Of a DNA stretch of 64,000 nucleotides, positions 26,224 through 33,701 are shown one piece after another; the first letter of the stretch is position 1; every line of letters begins with the position of its first letter. The stretch comes from Nocardioides sp. Root240 (GTDB lineage: Bacteria; Actinomycetota; Actinomycetes; Propionibacteriales; Nocardioidaceae). Below the pieces are notes generated by a model. That model ran no database searches. It saw only the letters and a program-made list of their open reading frames with translations, and was not told where the DNA came from. The translations under genes were made by a program, and so were the position numbers. Location: contig NZ_LMIT01000001.1 of NCBI RefSeq assembly GCF_001428825.1, forward strand, positions 1 through 64,000. Reading direction: 5' to 3'.

Positions 26224-26327
26224 TGCTGGCCTCTCGTGGTCCGTTGCTGCGGACTCCGGGGCTTGCAGGACGTCGGTCGGACGGAGGACCCGAAGCGGGC
26301 TTGCGCGTCCGACGACGCTTGCGTGCA
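26224..26327 (-). promoter_or_regulatory. expression platform between the FMN riboswitch and ribD
   Basis: Holds a strong imperfect stem (CGTCG and CGGACG pairing with CGTCCG and CGACG on the minus strand) followed by a G/C-rich stretch and the ribD ribosome binding site GAGAGG. There is no U-tract, so control is more likely at ribosome access or by Rho-type termination than by an intrinsic terminator. Upstream of the riboswitch, 26444-26518 shows no clear promoter box. Confidence 0.55.
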
Positions 26328-26443
26328 CTTCCCATCCGGACTTTGACCGTCGGTCCAGGAATTCCACCTGGTCAACCGATCACTGGCTGCGATCGGGTCG
26401 CGGACTTTCACCGCCGGCTCGGATTTTCACCGACCCCAGAGCA
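26328..26443 (-). ncRNA. FMN riboswitch (RFN element)
   Basis: On the minus strand the conserved RFN blocks occur in order: GGGGTCGGTGAAAATCCGAG, CCGGCGGTGAAAGTCCGCGA, CCAGGTGGAATTCCTGG, and ACCGACGGTC with AAAGTCCGGATGGGAAG. These correspond to the closing P1 stem and the six-stem junction that binds FMN. It lies about 105 nt before the ribD start, so FMN would shut down riboflavin synthesis. Confidence 0.97.
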
Positions 26444-26518
26444 CGCGAGCTCTTGAGGACATGGTGGCACAGCGGCGTGGGTTTGCGGATGTGGGCCCCC
26501 TCACGTGGACACGCGGGC

Positions 26519-26524
26519 TACCGT
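26519..26524 (+). promoter_or_regulatory. -10 box of the 47-residue membrane protein gene
   Basis: TACCGT with 6 nt to ATG 26531, again a leaderless arrangement. Confidence 0.55.
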
Positions 26525-26530
26525 CGAGGG

Positions 26531-26674
26531 ATGAACTGGCAGGCCCTCGGACTCGGATGCCTGGCCGGCGTGCTGCTGTGGTTCACGACCGACCGTTTCC
26601 TCCTGCTGCTCCTCGGGGTGCTGCTCGGCATCGCCTTCGGGATCGGGTTGGGCAACGGCACGAAATCCGAGTGA
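26531..26674 (+). CDS. small hydrophobic membrane protein (47 residues)
   Basis: MNWQALGLGCLAGVLLWFTT begins the protein. It has two closely spaced hydrophobic segments (about 4-19 and 22-40, FLLLLLGVLLGIAFGIGLG) and ends NGTKSE. A TACCGT box 6 nt upstream and the separate position between the rib operon and the cupin gene support a real small gene. No family is recognised. Its function is unknown. Confidence 0.65.
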   Translation: MNWQALGLGCLAGVLLWFTTDRFLLLLLGVLLGIAFGIGLGNGTKSE

Positions 26675-26691
26675 CCCGGCCACCCCGGGCA

Positions 26692-26697
26692 TAGCGT
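26692..26697 (+). promoter_or_regulatory. -10 box of the cupin gene
   Basis: TAGCGT with 6 nt to ATG 26704; leaderless pattern. Confidence 0.55.
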
Positions 26698-26703
26698 GGC
26701 GGC

Positions 26704-27201
26704 ATGTCGTATCCCCCACCCCTGTACGACGGCGACGGCGAGGTCTCGGCGTGGGCCCGGCCCGGTGACGCACTGCCCGACCTCGTCTACCCCAACGGCA
26801 ACCGGGTCCACCACCTCGCCCGCGGCGAGACGACCGGCGGGCTCTTCGGGCTCTACCGCTGGGAGTTCTCCGAGGCGGTGAGCGGCCCCGGGCTGCACTT
26901 CCACCGCTCGATGGCCGAGTCGTTCTACGTCCTGGACGGCGAGATCCGGATCCACGACGGCGTCGAGTGGGTCCGCGCCCGGTCCGGCGACTTCGTGCAC
27001 GTGCCGCCGGGCGGCCTGCACGGCTTCCGCAACGAGTCCGGGGCGCGGGCGTCGATGCTGCTGCACTTCTCCCCCGGCGCCCCTCGTGAGCCCTACTTCG
27101 ACGGCCTCGACCGGCTGGCGCGCGGCGAGCAGTGGACGCCCGAGGAGTACGACGCGTTCATGGCCGAGCACGACAACGTCTGGGTCGAGGACCCGTCCTG
27201 A
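26704..27201 (+). CDS. cupin-domain protein
   Basis: 165 residues, a single double-stranded beta-helix. The cupin motifs are visible: LHFHRSMAESFYVLDGEIRI (metal-binding H-x-H ... E) and DFVHVPPGGLHGFRNES (second His). Possible metalloenzyme or sugar/ligand-binding protein; the substrate is unknown. It starts with ATG 26704 in leaderless configuration. The DUF817 gene follows immediately. Confidence 0.88.
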   Translation: MSYPPPLYDGDGEVSAWARPGDALPDLVYPNGNRVHHLARGETTGGLFGLYRWEFSEAVSGPGLHFHRSMAESFYVLDGEIRIHDGVEWVRARSGDFVHVPPGGLHGFRNESGARASMLLHFSPGAPREPYFDGLDRLARGEQWTPEEYDAFMAEHDNVWVEDPS

Positions 27202-27227
27202 CCGTACGACGGCTCGTCACGCAGCTG

Positions 27228-27995
27228 GTGCGCTTCGGATGGCTCGAGCTGCAGTCGTGCGCCTTCGCGATCGGCGTGTTCGCAGGACTGGCCCTGGCCT
27301 TCGTCGTACCGCTCCCGGTGGCGAGGTACGACGCCCTCCTGGTCTGGTGCGTGGCGTTGACCCTCGGCTTCTGGGCGGTCGGGCTGGAGACCTGGCGCGA
27401 GGTGCTGGTGATCGTGGCCTTCCACGCACTCGGGCTCGGCCTCGAGCTGTTCAAGGTGCACGTCGGCTCGTGGGTCTACCCCGGCGACGCGGTGACCAAG
27501 GTCGGCGGGGTGCCGCTGTCCTCCGGCTTCATGTACGCCGCCGTGGGCTCCTACATCTGCCAGGCGTGGCGCCGCTTCGACCTGCGCGTCTCCCACTACC
27601 CACCCGTGCCGGTCACGCTCGTGGCGATCGGCATCTACGCCAACTTCTTCACCCACCACTGGATCGTCGACCTGCGGGTGGTGCTGGCGGTCGTCGGCCT
27701 GTGGGTGCTGCGCCGCTGCCAGGTCCACTTCACCGTCGGCGACGCCCGCTACCGGATGCCGCTGTCGCTGTCGTTCCTGCTGATCGGCTTCTTCCTCTGG
27801 CTCGCCGAGAACCTGGCGACCCTGCTGAACGCCTGGCGCTACCCCGGGCAGGTCGAGGTGTGGGAGGTCGTGCACACGTCGAAGCTCGGGGCGTGGGCGC
27901 TGCTGGTGACGATGAGCTTCGTGCTCGTCGCCACCGTGAAGGCGCAGGAGGGGCGGCTCTACCACGTGCCGGGCGAGCCGCACGTCACGCGCTGA
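27228..27995 (+). CDS. DUF817 integral membrane protein
   Basis: 255 residues with about eight hydrophobic segments and conserved polar patches such as FKVHVGSWVYPGDAVTKVGG and FTHHWIVDLR, as in the DUF817 family of unknown function. The start is uncertain: GTG 27228 is chosen; a CTG at 27198 overlapping the cupin stop, or GTG 27132, would extend it. It ends convergently with ltp2, overlapping by 11 nt. Confidence 0.8.
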   Translation: MRFGWLELQSCAFAIGVFAGLALAFVVPLPVARYDALLVWCVALTLGFWAVGLETWREVLVIVAFHALGLGLELFKVHVGSWVYPGDAVTKVGGVPLSSGFMYAAVGSYICQAWRRFDLRVSHYPPVPVTLVAIGIYANFFTHHWIVDLRVVLAVVGLWVLRRCQVHFTVGDARYRMPLSLSFLLIGFFLWLAENLATLLNAWRYPGQVEVWEVVHTSKLGAWALLVTMSFVLVATVKAQEGRLYHVPGEPHVTR

Positions 27996-29157
27996 GGATC
28001 AACCCGCTCGTCGGCACACCCGTGCCCGCCGTGACGAGGACGTTCTCCACGTCCGCGACCGGGTTGACCGACGTACCGCGGACCTGGCGCACGCCTTCGG
28101 CGATGCCGTTCATGCCGTGGATGTAGGCCTCGCCGAGCTGGCCGCCGTGGGTGTTGATCGGGAGGCGACCACCGACCTCGAGGGCGCCGTCCCTCACGAA
28201 GTCCTTGGCCTCACCGCGGCCGCAGAAGCCGAGCTCCTCGAGCTGCATGAGGACGTACGGCGTGAAGTGGTCGTAGAGGATCGCCATCGGCAGGTCGGCG
28301 GGCGTGAGGCCGGACTGCTTCCAGAGCTCGCGACCGACGACGCCGATCTCCGGGATGCCGATGTCCTCGCGGTAGTACGAGGTCATCACGAACTGGTCCT
28401 TGCCCGAGCCCTGCGCGGCGGCGGTGATGTACGCCGGCTTCTGGGCCAGGTCGCGGGCGCGCTCGGCGGAAACGACGACGATCGCGACGGCGCCGTCCGA
28501 CTCCTGGCAGCAGTCGAGCAGGTGCAGCGGGTCGGCGATCATCCGGGAGGCCTGGTGCTCCTCGAGGGTGATCGGCTTGCCGAAGAAGAACGCGGCAGGG
28601 TTGGTGGCGGCGTGGCGGCGGTCGGCGACGGCGACGCGGCCGAAGTCCTCGGAGGTGGCGCCGTACTCGTGCATGTAGCGGCGGGCCTGCATGGCGACCG
28701 TCGCCGCGGGCGTGGAGAGGCCGAGGGGGTAGGTCCACGCGTTGTCGAGGCCGTTGGTGTTGACCTGCGCGGCGGCCCAGTTGGAGACCTGGCCGAAACG
28801 GTCGCCGGAGCGCTCGTTGAAGCCGCGGTAGGCGACCACGACGTCCGCGACGCCCGTGGCGACGGCCATCGCAGCCTGCTGGACGGTGGCGCACGCGGCG
28901 CCACCGCCGTAGTTGATGCGGCTGAAGAAGCGCAGCTCCGGGATGCCGAGCTCGCGGGCGACCGCGATCTCCGAGGAGGTGTCCATCGTGAAGGTCACCA
29001 GGCCGTCGACGTCCGCGGGCGTGAGGCCGCAGTCGGTGAGGGCGTGGCGGACCGCCTCGACGGAGAGCTGGAGCTCGGAGCGGCCGGACTCCTTGGAGAA
29101 CTCCGTGGCGCCGATGCCGGCGATCGCGGCCTTGCCGGAGAGGGTGCGCTCGCTCAT
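27985..29157 (-). CDS. ltp2: Ltp2-type steroid side-chain retro-aldolase (thiolase fold)
   Basis: 390 residues of the thiolase/SCP-x superfamily but without the usual catalytic Cys of thiolases (the N-terminal site reads RINYGGGAACATVQQAAMAV). This and the order of neighbours match Ltp2 (Rv3540c in M. tuberculosis), the aldolase that releases propionyl-CoA from the 17-hydroxy-20-carboxyl-CoA sterol intermediate. C-terminal segments with candidate catalytic tyrosines are FVMTSYYREDIG and HGGQLGEAYIHGMNG. Last gene of the igr-like operon; its ATG overlaps the chsH1 stop. In known systems Ltp2 works only in complex with the DUF35 domain of ChsH2, encoded here by a separate gene. Confidence 0.88.
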   Translation of the reverse strand: MSERTLSGKAAIAGIGATEFSKESGRSELQLSVEAVRHALTDCGLTPADVDGLVTFTMDTSSEIAVARELGIPELRFFSRINYGGGAACATVQQAAMAVATGVADVVVAYRGFNERSGDRFGQVSNWAAAQVNTNGLDNAWTYPLGLSTPAATVAMQARRYMHEYGATSEDFGRVAVADRRHAATNPAAFFFGKPITLEEHQASRMIADPLHLLDCCQESDGAVAIVVVSAERARDLAQKPAYITAAAQGSGKDQFVMTSYYREDIGIPEIGVVGRELWKQSGLTPADLPMAILYDHFTPYVLMQLEELGFCGRGEAKDFVRDGALEVGGRLPINTHGGQLGEAYIHGMNGIAEGVRQVRGTSVNPVADVENVLVTAGTGVPTSGLILSA

Positions 29158-29543
29158 GCGGCCACCTTGACCGTTCCGATGACGTGGTCACCGAGGGACA
29201 CCGCGCCGACCACCTTGATGGTGGCAACGCCGTCCTCGACCTCGGTCACCTCGCCGGTGAACGTGAAGGTGTCGTAGGGGTACGCCGGCGCCCCGAGCCG
29301 GATCGCGATGCCCCGGATCTGCACGTCGGGGCCGGCCCAGTCGGTCACGTAGCGCTCGCACAGCGCCGTCGAGGTCAGGATGTTGACGAAGATGTCCTTC
29401 GAGCCGGCCGCCTGCGCGATGTCGCGGTCGTGGTGGACGTCCTGGAAGTCGCGGGTCGCGATGGCGGTCGAGACGACCAGGGTCGGGGTGATGGGCAGGC
29501 TCCAATCGGGCAGCCGGTCCCCCACCTTCAGCGCGCTGCTCAT
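29154..29543 (-). CDS. chsH1: MaoC-like enoyl-CoA hydratase subunit ChsH1
   Basis: 129 residues, a single hot-dog MaoC domain. The hydratase motif region reads ATRDFQDVHHDRDIAQAAG (catalytic Asp/His) followed by FVNILTSTALCERYV. In M. tuberculosis ChsH1 (Rv3541c) pairs with the MaoC part of ChsH2 to hydrate the three-carbon sterol side chain. ATG 29543 overlaps the DUF35 stop (ATGA); the longer open frame to 30032 is out-of-frame shadow over the DUF35 gene. Confidence 0.88.
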   Translation of the reverse strand: MSSALKVGDRLPDWSLPITPTLVVSTAIATRDFQDVHHDRDIAQAAGSKDIFVNILTSTALCERYVTDWAGPDVQIRGIAIRLGAPAYPYDTFTFTGEVTEVEDGVATIKVVGAVSLGDHVIGTVKVAA

Positions 29544-29929
29544 CGGTCCACCTTCGTCCAGATCGGGAGGGTCAGGTCGTCGTCGATCACGTTCCAGCCG
29601 ACGTTCGCGCGGTCGCCGATCTCGACGGGTCCGGTCATCTCGGCCACCATCCGCACGCCCTCGTCGAGGTCGAGCAGCGCGATGACCAGCGGCAGCTCCT
29701 TGCCGGGCACCTGTGGGGCGTGGTGGACGAGGTACGAGAACACCGTCCCCTCGCCGGCGGACACGACGTAGCCGCGGTCGAACGCGCCGCAGTCCGGGCA
29801 GGCTGGGCCGGGAGGGTGGCGCAGGACGCCACACTGGTTGCACTTCTGGATGCGCAGCTCGCGGTTCGCCGTACCTTCGAAGAAGTAGGCGTTGTCCCGG
29901 TTGACGACCGGGCGCACCGGGCCGCTCAT
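29540..29929 (-). CDS. DUF35 / OB-fold protein, separated C-terminal half of ChsH2
   Basis: 129 residues with a rubredoxin-like zinc ribbon CNQCGVLRHPPGPACPDCG (about 31-49) followed by an OB-fold. In M. tuberculosis this domain is fused to the MaoC domain of ChsH2 (Rv3542c) and is needed for Ltp2 aldolase activity. Here it is a stand-alone gene placed exactly between the MaoC gene and chsH1, with 4-nt overlaps on both sides, so it is very likely the Ltp2 partner and acyl-CoA-binding subunit. Confidence 0.88.
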   Translation of the reverse strand: MSGPVRPVVNRDNAYFFEGTANRELRIQKCNQCGVLRHPPGPACPDCGAFDRGYVVSAGEGTVFSYLVHHAPQVPGKELPLVIALLDLDEGVRMVAEMTGPVEIGDRANVGWNVIDDDLTLPIWTKVDR

Positions 29930-30450
29930 GAGTCCCCCTTGGGGATGAACTTGAGGACCCGGAACAGCATGGTCGCCACCCGCTCGTCACCGACGTACCA
30001 GGTGTTGCGGGAGGTGACGAAGTACCCGACACCCATGCCGGTGGCCTTCGGTCCGACGACGGAGTCGAGCGCGGTGGTCACCCGGAGCTGCTCGCCCACC
30101 GTGAGGTAGCGGTCGTAGGCCTGTTCGCAGTTGGTGCCGAGGACGGCGGTGAAGCCGGCGTCGGTCAGCGCGCGCATCATCGCGTGCAGCGGGTCGTCCT
30201 CGGACGGCCTCCCGCCGAGGCCGTACATCGTCCAGACCTGGGCCATGGACGGCGGTGCCTCGCCCGCCTTGAAGCGGGGGTTGTCGACACCCATCGCCTC
30301 GAGCCAGTTGTTGATCGTCGGCTGGTTGACCTCGTCGCGGGCGTACCGCTCGGCGGCCTCGCCCCACGCCTTGATCCGCTCCGCCTCCGCCATCACCTTC
30401 TCGTGGACGGCCGGGTCCACCAGCTGCTGCGGCTCGACCGGGGCGCTCAT
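29926..30450 (-). CDS. chsH2: MaoC-like hydratase subunit ChsH2 (MaoC half only)
   Basis: 174 residues matching the N-terminal MaoC-like (FAS1-DH region) half of ChsH2: helical start with EAERIKAWGEAAERYARDEV, then the hot-dog domain (about 70-170). In characterised ChsH1-ChsH2 heterodimers this half shapes the steroid pocket and lacks the catalytic Asp/His, which are also absent here. Starts at ATG 30450, overlapping the dehydrogenase stop. Confidence 0.86.
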   Translation of the reverse strand: MSAPVEPQQLVDPAVHEKVMAEAERIKAWGEAAERYARDEVNQPTINNWLEAMGVDNPRFKAGEAPPSMAQVWTMYGLGGRPSEDDPLHAMMRALTDAGFTAVLGTNCEQAYDRYLTVGEQLRVTTALDSVVGPKATGMGVGYFVTSRNTWYVGDERVATMLFRVLKFIPKGDS

Positions 30451-32618
30451 CGAGGAACCCGCGGCAGGCCGAGGCCGAACATCGAGATCAGCTCGCGCTG
30501 GACCTCCTGGACACCGCCACCGAAGGTGATGACGAGGTTCCGCTTGGCCTGGCCGTCGAGGTAGTCGAGCAGGTCACGGGTCGCCGGGTCACCGGGATCG
30601 CCGTGGCGGTGGACCAGGGAGACCAGGTCGGCGAGCAGGTGCTGGACCTGGTCGGAGGCGAACACCTTGGACGACGACGCGTCGGCCACCTGGAGCTCGC
30701 CCGAGGCCGCGGCGCGCGCGACCTCCCAGTTGAGCAGCTCGTTGATGCGGAAGACCGCGGTGGTCTTGCCGAGCAGGTCGCGGACGTCGGGCTCGTCACG
30801 CACGCCTGCGGCGTCGGCCCACCGGATGACGCGGTCGCGCAGGCCCTCGATCCGGCCGGCCGGGCCGAGCATGACCCGCTCGTGGTTGAGCTGCGTCGTG
30901 ATCAGCTTCCAGCCCTGGTTCTCCTCGCCGACGAGCATGTCGACGGGGACGCGCACGTCGTTGAAGTAGGTCGCGTTGACGTGGTGCGAGCCGTCGGCCG
31001 TGATGATCGGCGTCCAGCTGTAGCCGGGGTCCGAGGTGTCGACGATGAGGATCGAGATCCCCTTGTGCTTCGGGGCGTCGGGATCGGTGCGCACCGCGAG
31101 CCACAGGTAGTCGGCGTGGTGGCCGCCGGTGGTCCACATCTTCTGGCCGTTGACGACGTAGTGGTCGCCGTCCCGCCTGGCCGTCGTCCGCAGCGAGGCG
31201 AGGTCGGTGCCGGCGTCGGGCTCGCTGTAGCCGATGGCGAAGTGCACGTCGCCCTTGAGGATCCGCTCCAGGAACAGGTCCTTCTGCTTCTGCGTGCCGT
31301 AGCGGATCAGGGTCGGGCCGACGGTCTGCAGCGTGACGGACGGCAGGTGCACGTCGGCGTACTGCGCCTCGTTGGCGAAGATCGTCTGCTCGATCTCGCC
31401 GAGTCCGTGGCCGCCGTACTCCTTGGGCCAGCCGACGCCCATCCAGCCGTCGGTGCCGAGCTGCCGGATCAGGCGGGAGTACGTCGGGCCGTGGCGGTCC
31501 CACGCGCCCTCGACCGGGTCGGGGTCGTGCAGGCCCTCGTACTGCGCGGCGACGCCACCGAAGTACGCGCGCAGGCGGTCCTTGAGGTCGCGCTGCTCGG
31601 CGGTGAGCTCGAGGTTCTTGGCGTCCCTGGACTCGACGGGAACCTGTGCGGCCGTCGTGTCGAGCGCGTGGGCGAGGTCGGTGCCCCACGTGGTGAACCC
31701 GACGAGCGGGTAGGTGATGTCGACACCCATGCCGCCGTGGAGGTGGTGGCAGGTGCGGAAGGCGTAGGGCGCGACCTGGCTCGCCCAGTACCCGGCGACC
31801 GCCAGGTCCTCGGCGGCCGGGAGGCCCTCGGCGACCCGCCAGACGGCGTTGTCGGCGGCGAGGTCGAGGGTGCGGGAGGCGACGTAGACGTCGGCCATCT
31901 GCAGCGACACGGCCTGGAACTCGGCAAGCGCACGGCCGAACTGCTGGCGCCCCTTGACGTAGCCGGCGGTCAGGTCGCGTGCACCGCAGAGCACGCCGGC
32001 GGCGGTGACGGCGAGGCCGGCCCGGGCGAGGTCCCGGAGGCGGGCCGCGGCGCCGTCCTCGAGCACCTCGGCGGGCGCCCCATCGAGGACGACGGTGTGC
32101 TGCGGAGCCGCGCTGGACGCGCTCGACGGCAGCAGCTCGACGCCCTCGCCACGCGGGTCGACGAGCACGACGACCTCGCGGTCGCCCTCGGTGGCGACGA
32201 CGAGGAGGCGGTGGGCGGCCTCGACATGGGTCACGGCCAGCTTGCGGCCGGTGACCCGGCTGCCGTCGTACACAGCGTCGCCGCGGAGGGCGGGCGTGAC
32301 GACCAGCTCGCCGGTCGCGATGCCGGGCAGCAGGTCCTTGCGCTGCACCTCGGTGCCGTACGACGCCAGGGTGAGCGCGCCGCAGCAGAGCGTCTCCCAC
32401 GCCGGCACCTGCACCGCGTGGCGGCCGGCCTCGCGGAGCAGCACGGCCACCTCGGTCAGGCCCAGGCCCTCCCCGCCGTGCTCCTCGGGAACGGGGAGCG
32501 CGGTCAGGCCGGCAGCGGCCCAGGCCGCCCACTCACGGGCGTCCGACTCGCGCTCGAGGACCTCGGCGACGACGGCGCGGACTGCCTCGCCCGCCTCATT
32601 GTTTGACTCAGCATCCAC
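30447..32618 (-). CDS. fused acyl-CoA dehydrogenase (FadE28-FadE29-like)
   Basis: 723 residues, twice the usual length: two acyl-CoA dehydrogenase modules in one chain. Module 1 (about 1-335) ends with YVKGRQQFGRALAEFQAVSL and HHLHGGMGVDITYPL; module 2 (about 345-723) has GWMGVGWPKEYGG, GYSEPDAGTDLASLRTTARR and QKMWTTGGHH. In M. tuberculosis the same operon position holds fadE28 and fadE29, whose products form a heterotetramer (ChsE1-ChsE2) that oxidises the three-carbon sterol side chain; here they appear joined. GTG 32618 is chosen: TACAGT lies 7 nt upstream and the KstR box overlaps it. First gene of the igr-like operon. Confidence 0.88.
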   Translation of the reverse strand: MDAESNNEAGEAVRAVVAEVLERESDAREWAAWAAAGLTALPVPEEHGGEGLGLTEVAVLLREAGRHAVQVPAWETLCCGALTLASYGTEVQRKDLLPGIATGELVVTPALRGDAVYDGSRVTGRKLAVTHVEAAHRLLVVATEGDREVVVLVDPRGEGVELLPSSASSAAPQHTVVLDGAPAEVLEDGAAARLRDLARAGLAVTAAGVLCGARDLTAGYVKGRQQFGRALAEFQAVSLQMADVYVASRTLDLAADNAVWRVAEGLPAAEDLAVAGYWASQVAPYAFRTCHHLHGGMGVDITYPLVGFTTWGTDLAHALDTTAAQVPVESRDAKNLELTAEQRDLKDRLRAYFGGVAAQYEGLHDPDPVEGAWDRHGPTYSRLIRQLGTDGWMGVGWPKEYGGHGLGEIEQTIFANEAQYADVHLPSVTLQTVGPTLIRYGTQKQKDLFLERILKGDVHFAIGYSEPDAGTDLASLRTTARRDGDHYVVNGQKMWTTGGHHADYLWLAVRTDPDAPKHKGISILIVDTSDPGYSWTPIITADGSHHVNATYFNDVRVPVDMLVGEENQGWKLITTQLNHERVMLGPAGRIEGLRDRVIRWADAAGVRDEPDVRDLLGKTTAVFRINELLNWEVARAAASGELQVADASSSKVFASDQVQHLLADLVSLVHRHGDPGDPATRDLLDYLDGQAKRNLVITFGGGVQEVQRELISMFGLGLPRVPR

Positions 32619-32625
32619 GATGCAA

Positions 32626-32645
32626 ACTGTAACGTGTTCTAGTCT
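32626..32645. promoter_or_regulatory. KstR operator with two divergent leaderless promoters
   Basis: TGTAACGTGTTCTA (32628-32641) is an exact match to the KstR consensus TNNAACNNGTTNNA. It overlaps two -10 boxes pointing away from each other: TACAGT (minus, 32626-32631, 7 nt before the dehydrogenase GTG) and TAGTCT (plus, 32640-32645, 7 nt before the hydrolase ATG). One bound KstR dimer would block both. Confidence 0.88.
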
Positions 32646-32652
32646 TGAGCGC

Positions 32653-33570
32653 ATGGGGGTCGTCTCACTGGCAGAGGTCGCGCGCAACCGGGTCTACATC
32701 CCGTGGGTGCCGATCCCTCCGGGACGGATGGTCGAGCTGCCCGGACGCGGCGGCGCGACGTACGTGACCGACACGCCGGGGCCGAGCCCCGACTCCCCCA
32801 CCATCGTCCTGCTCCACGCGCTGGGGACGACCGGGCTGCTGACCTGGTTCCCCGCGATCCAGCCCCTGTCGAAGCGGTTCCGCGTCGTCACCCTCGACCA
32901 ACGCTGGCACGGGCAGGGCATCCGCAGCGAGGAGTTCTCGCTCACGGACTGCGCCGACGACGTCGCCGCGCTGATCGACGTGCTCGAACTGCGCGACGTG
33001 GTCGTCGGCGGCTACTCGATGGGGTCGATCGTCGCCCAGCGGGTCTGGCGCCAGCACCCCGACAAGGTCGACGGGCTGGTGCTCGGCGCCACCACCGACC
33101 GCTTCCAGCTCAACGCTGCCGAGCGCGGCTTCTTCCTCGGGATGGGCTCGACCATGCTCGCGCTGCGCGGCGTGTCGCGCTCCCGGACCGCTCTCAAGGC
33201 CGGGCGGCTCGCCGCCCGCGGCGGTCTGGCTCCCTCGGACATGCACGAGTGGGCGCTGCGGGAGTTCCGCTCGACCAGCCCGTGGGCCGTCGGCCAGGCC
33301 CTCGCGGCGCTCGGGCGGCACCACTCGCGACCGTGGATCGGCCGGATCGACGTACCGACGGCGGTGGTGGTGATGATGCGCGACCGGGTCATCCCGACCT
33401 CACGCCAGATCGCGCTGGCGCGCTCGATCCCCGGCGCGACCATCCACGAGGTCGACGACGGGCACGCCGGGTGCGTGCTGGCGTCGGAGAAGTTCGTGCC
33501 GAGGTTCGTCGAGGCCGCCGCGACGGTGAACGCGCGGCGGCGCGACTTCAGGCGGCCGGAGCCGCGCTGA
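32653..33570 (+). CDS. alpha/beta hydrolase under KstR control
   Basis: 305 residues. Oxyanion region VLLHALGTTG, nucleophile elbow GYSMGS (Ser at about residue 120), acid Asp probably in MMRDRVIPTS and His in DDGHAGCVLA. A typical single-domain hydrolase, substrate unknown; steroid-derived esters or meta-cleavage products are plausible because its promoter shares the KstR operator with the igr-like operon. No signal peptide. Ends convergently with the WS/DGAT gene. Confidence 0.87.
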   Translation: MGVVSLAEVARNRVYIPWVPIPPGRMVELPGRGGATYVTDTPGPSPDSPTIVLLHALGTTGLLTWFPAIQPLSKRFRVVTLDQRWHGQGIRSEEFSLTDCADDVAALIDVLELRDVVVGGYSMGSIVAQRVWRQHPDKVDGLVLGATTDRFQLNAAERGFFLGMGSTMLALRGVSRSRTALKAGRLAARGGLAPSDMHEWALREFRSTSPWAVGQALAALGRHHSRPWIGRIDVPTAVVVMMRDRVIPTSRQIALARSIPGATIHEVDDGHAGCVLASEKFVPRFVEAAATVNARRRDFRRPEPR

Positions 33571-33617
33571 GGATCCGGGCGCGGTAATCCGGGCGGCGTG
33601 AACCGGACGGGCCTCGA

Positions 33618-33675
33618 TTGGGCACGAACCGCATGCCCGCACGGCGTGTCGCATGCGGTTTGGGACCAAACCGCA
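33618..33675. repeat. repeat A copy 3 at a convergent gene end
   Basis: 58 nt, same layout as the copies at 20946 and 21068; the last 22 nt (33654-33675) are identical. Here the left arm AACCGCATG and the centre CATGCGGTT are fully complementary (9 bp), strengthening the alternative hairpin. It sits in the 131-nt gap between the stops of the hydrolase (plus) and WS/DGAT (minus), so it could serve as a two-way terminator. Confidence 0.9.
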
Positions 33676-33701
33676 ACCACTTCGGGCGGGACGAAGCGCA
33701 C

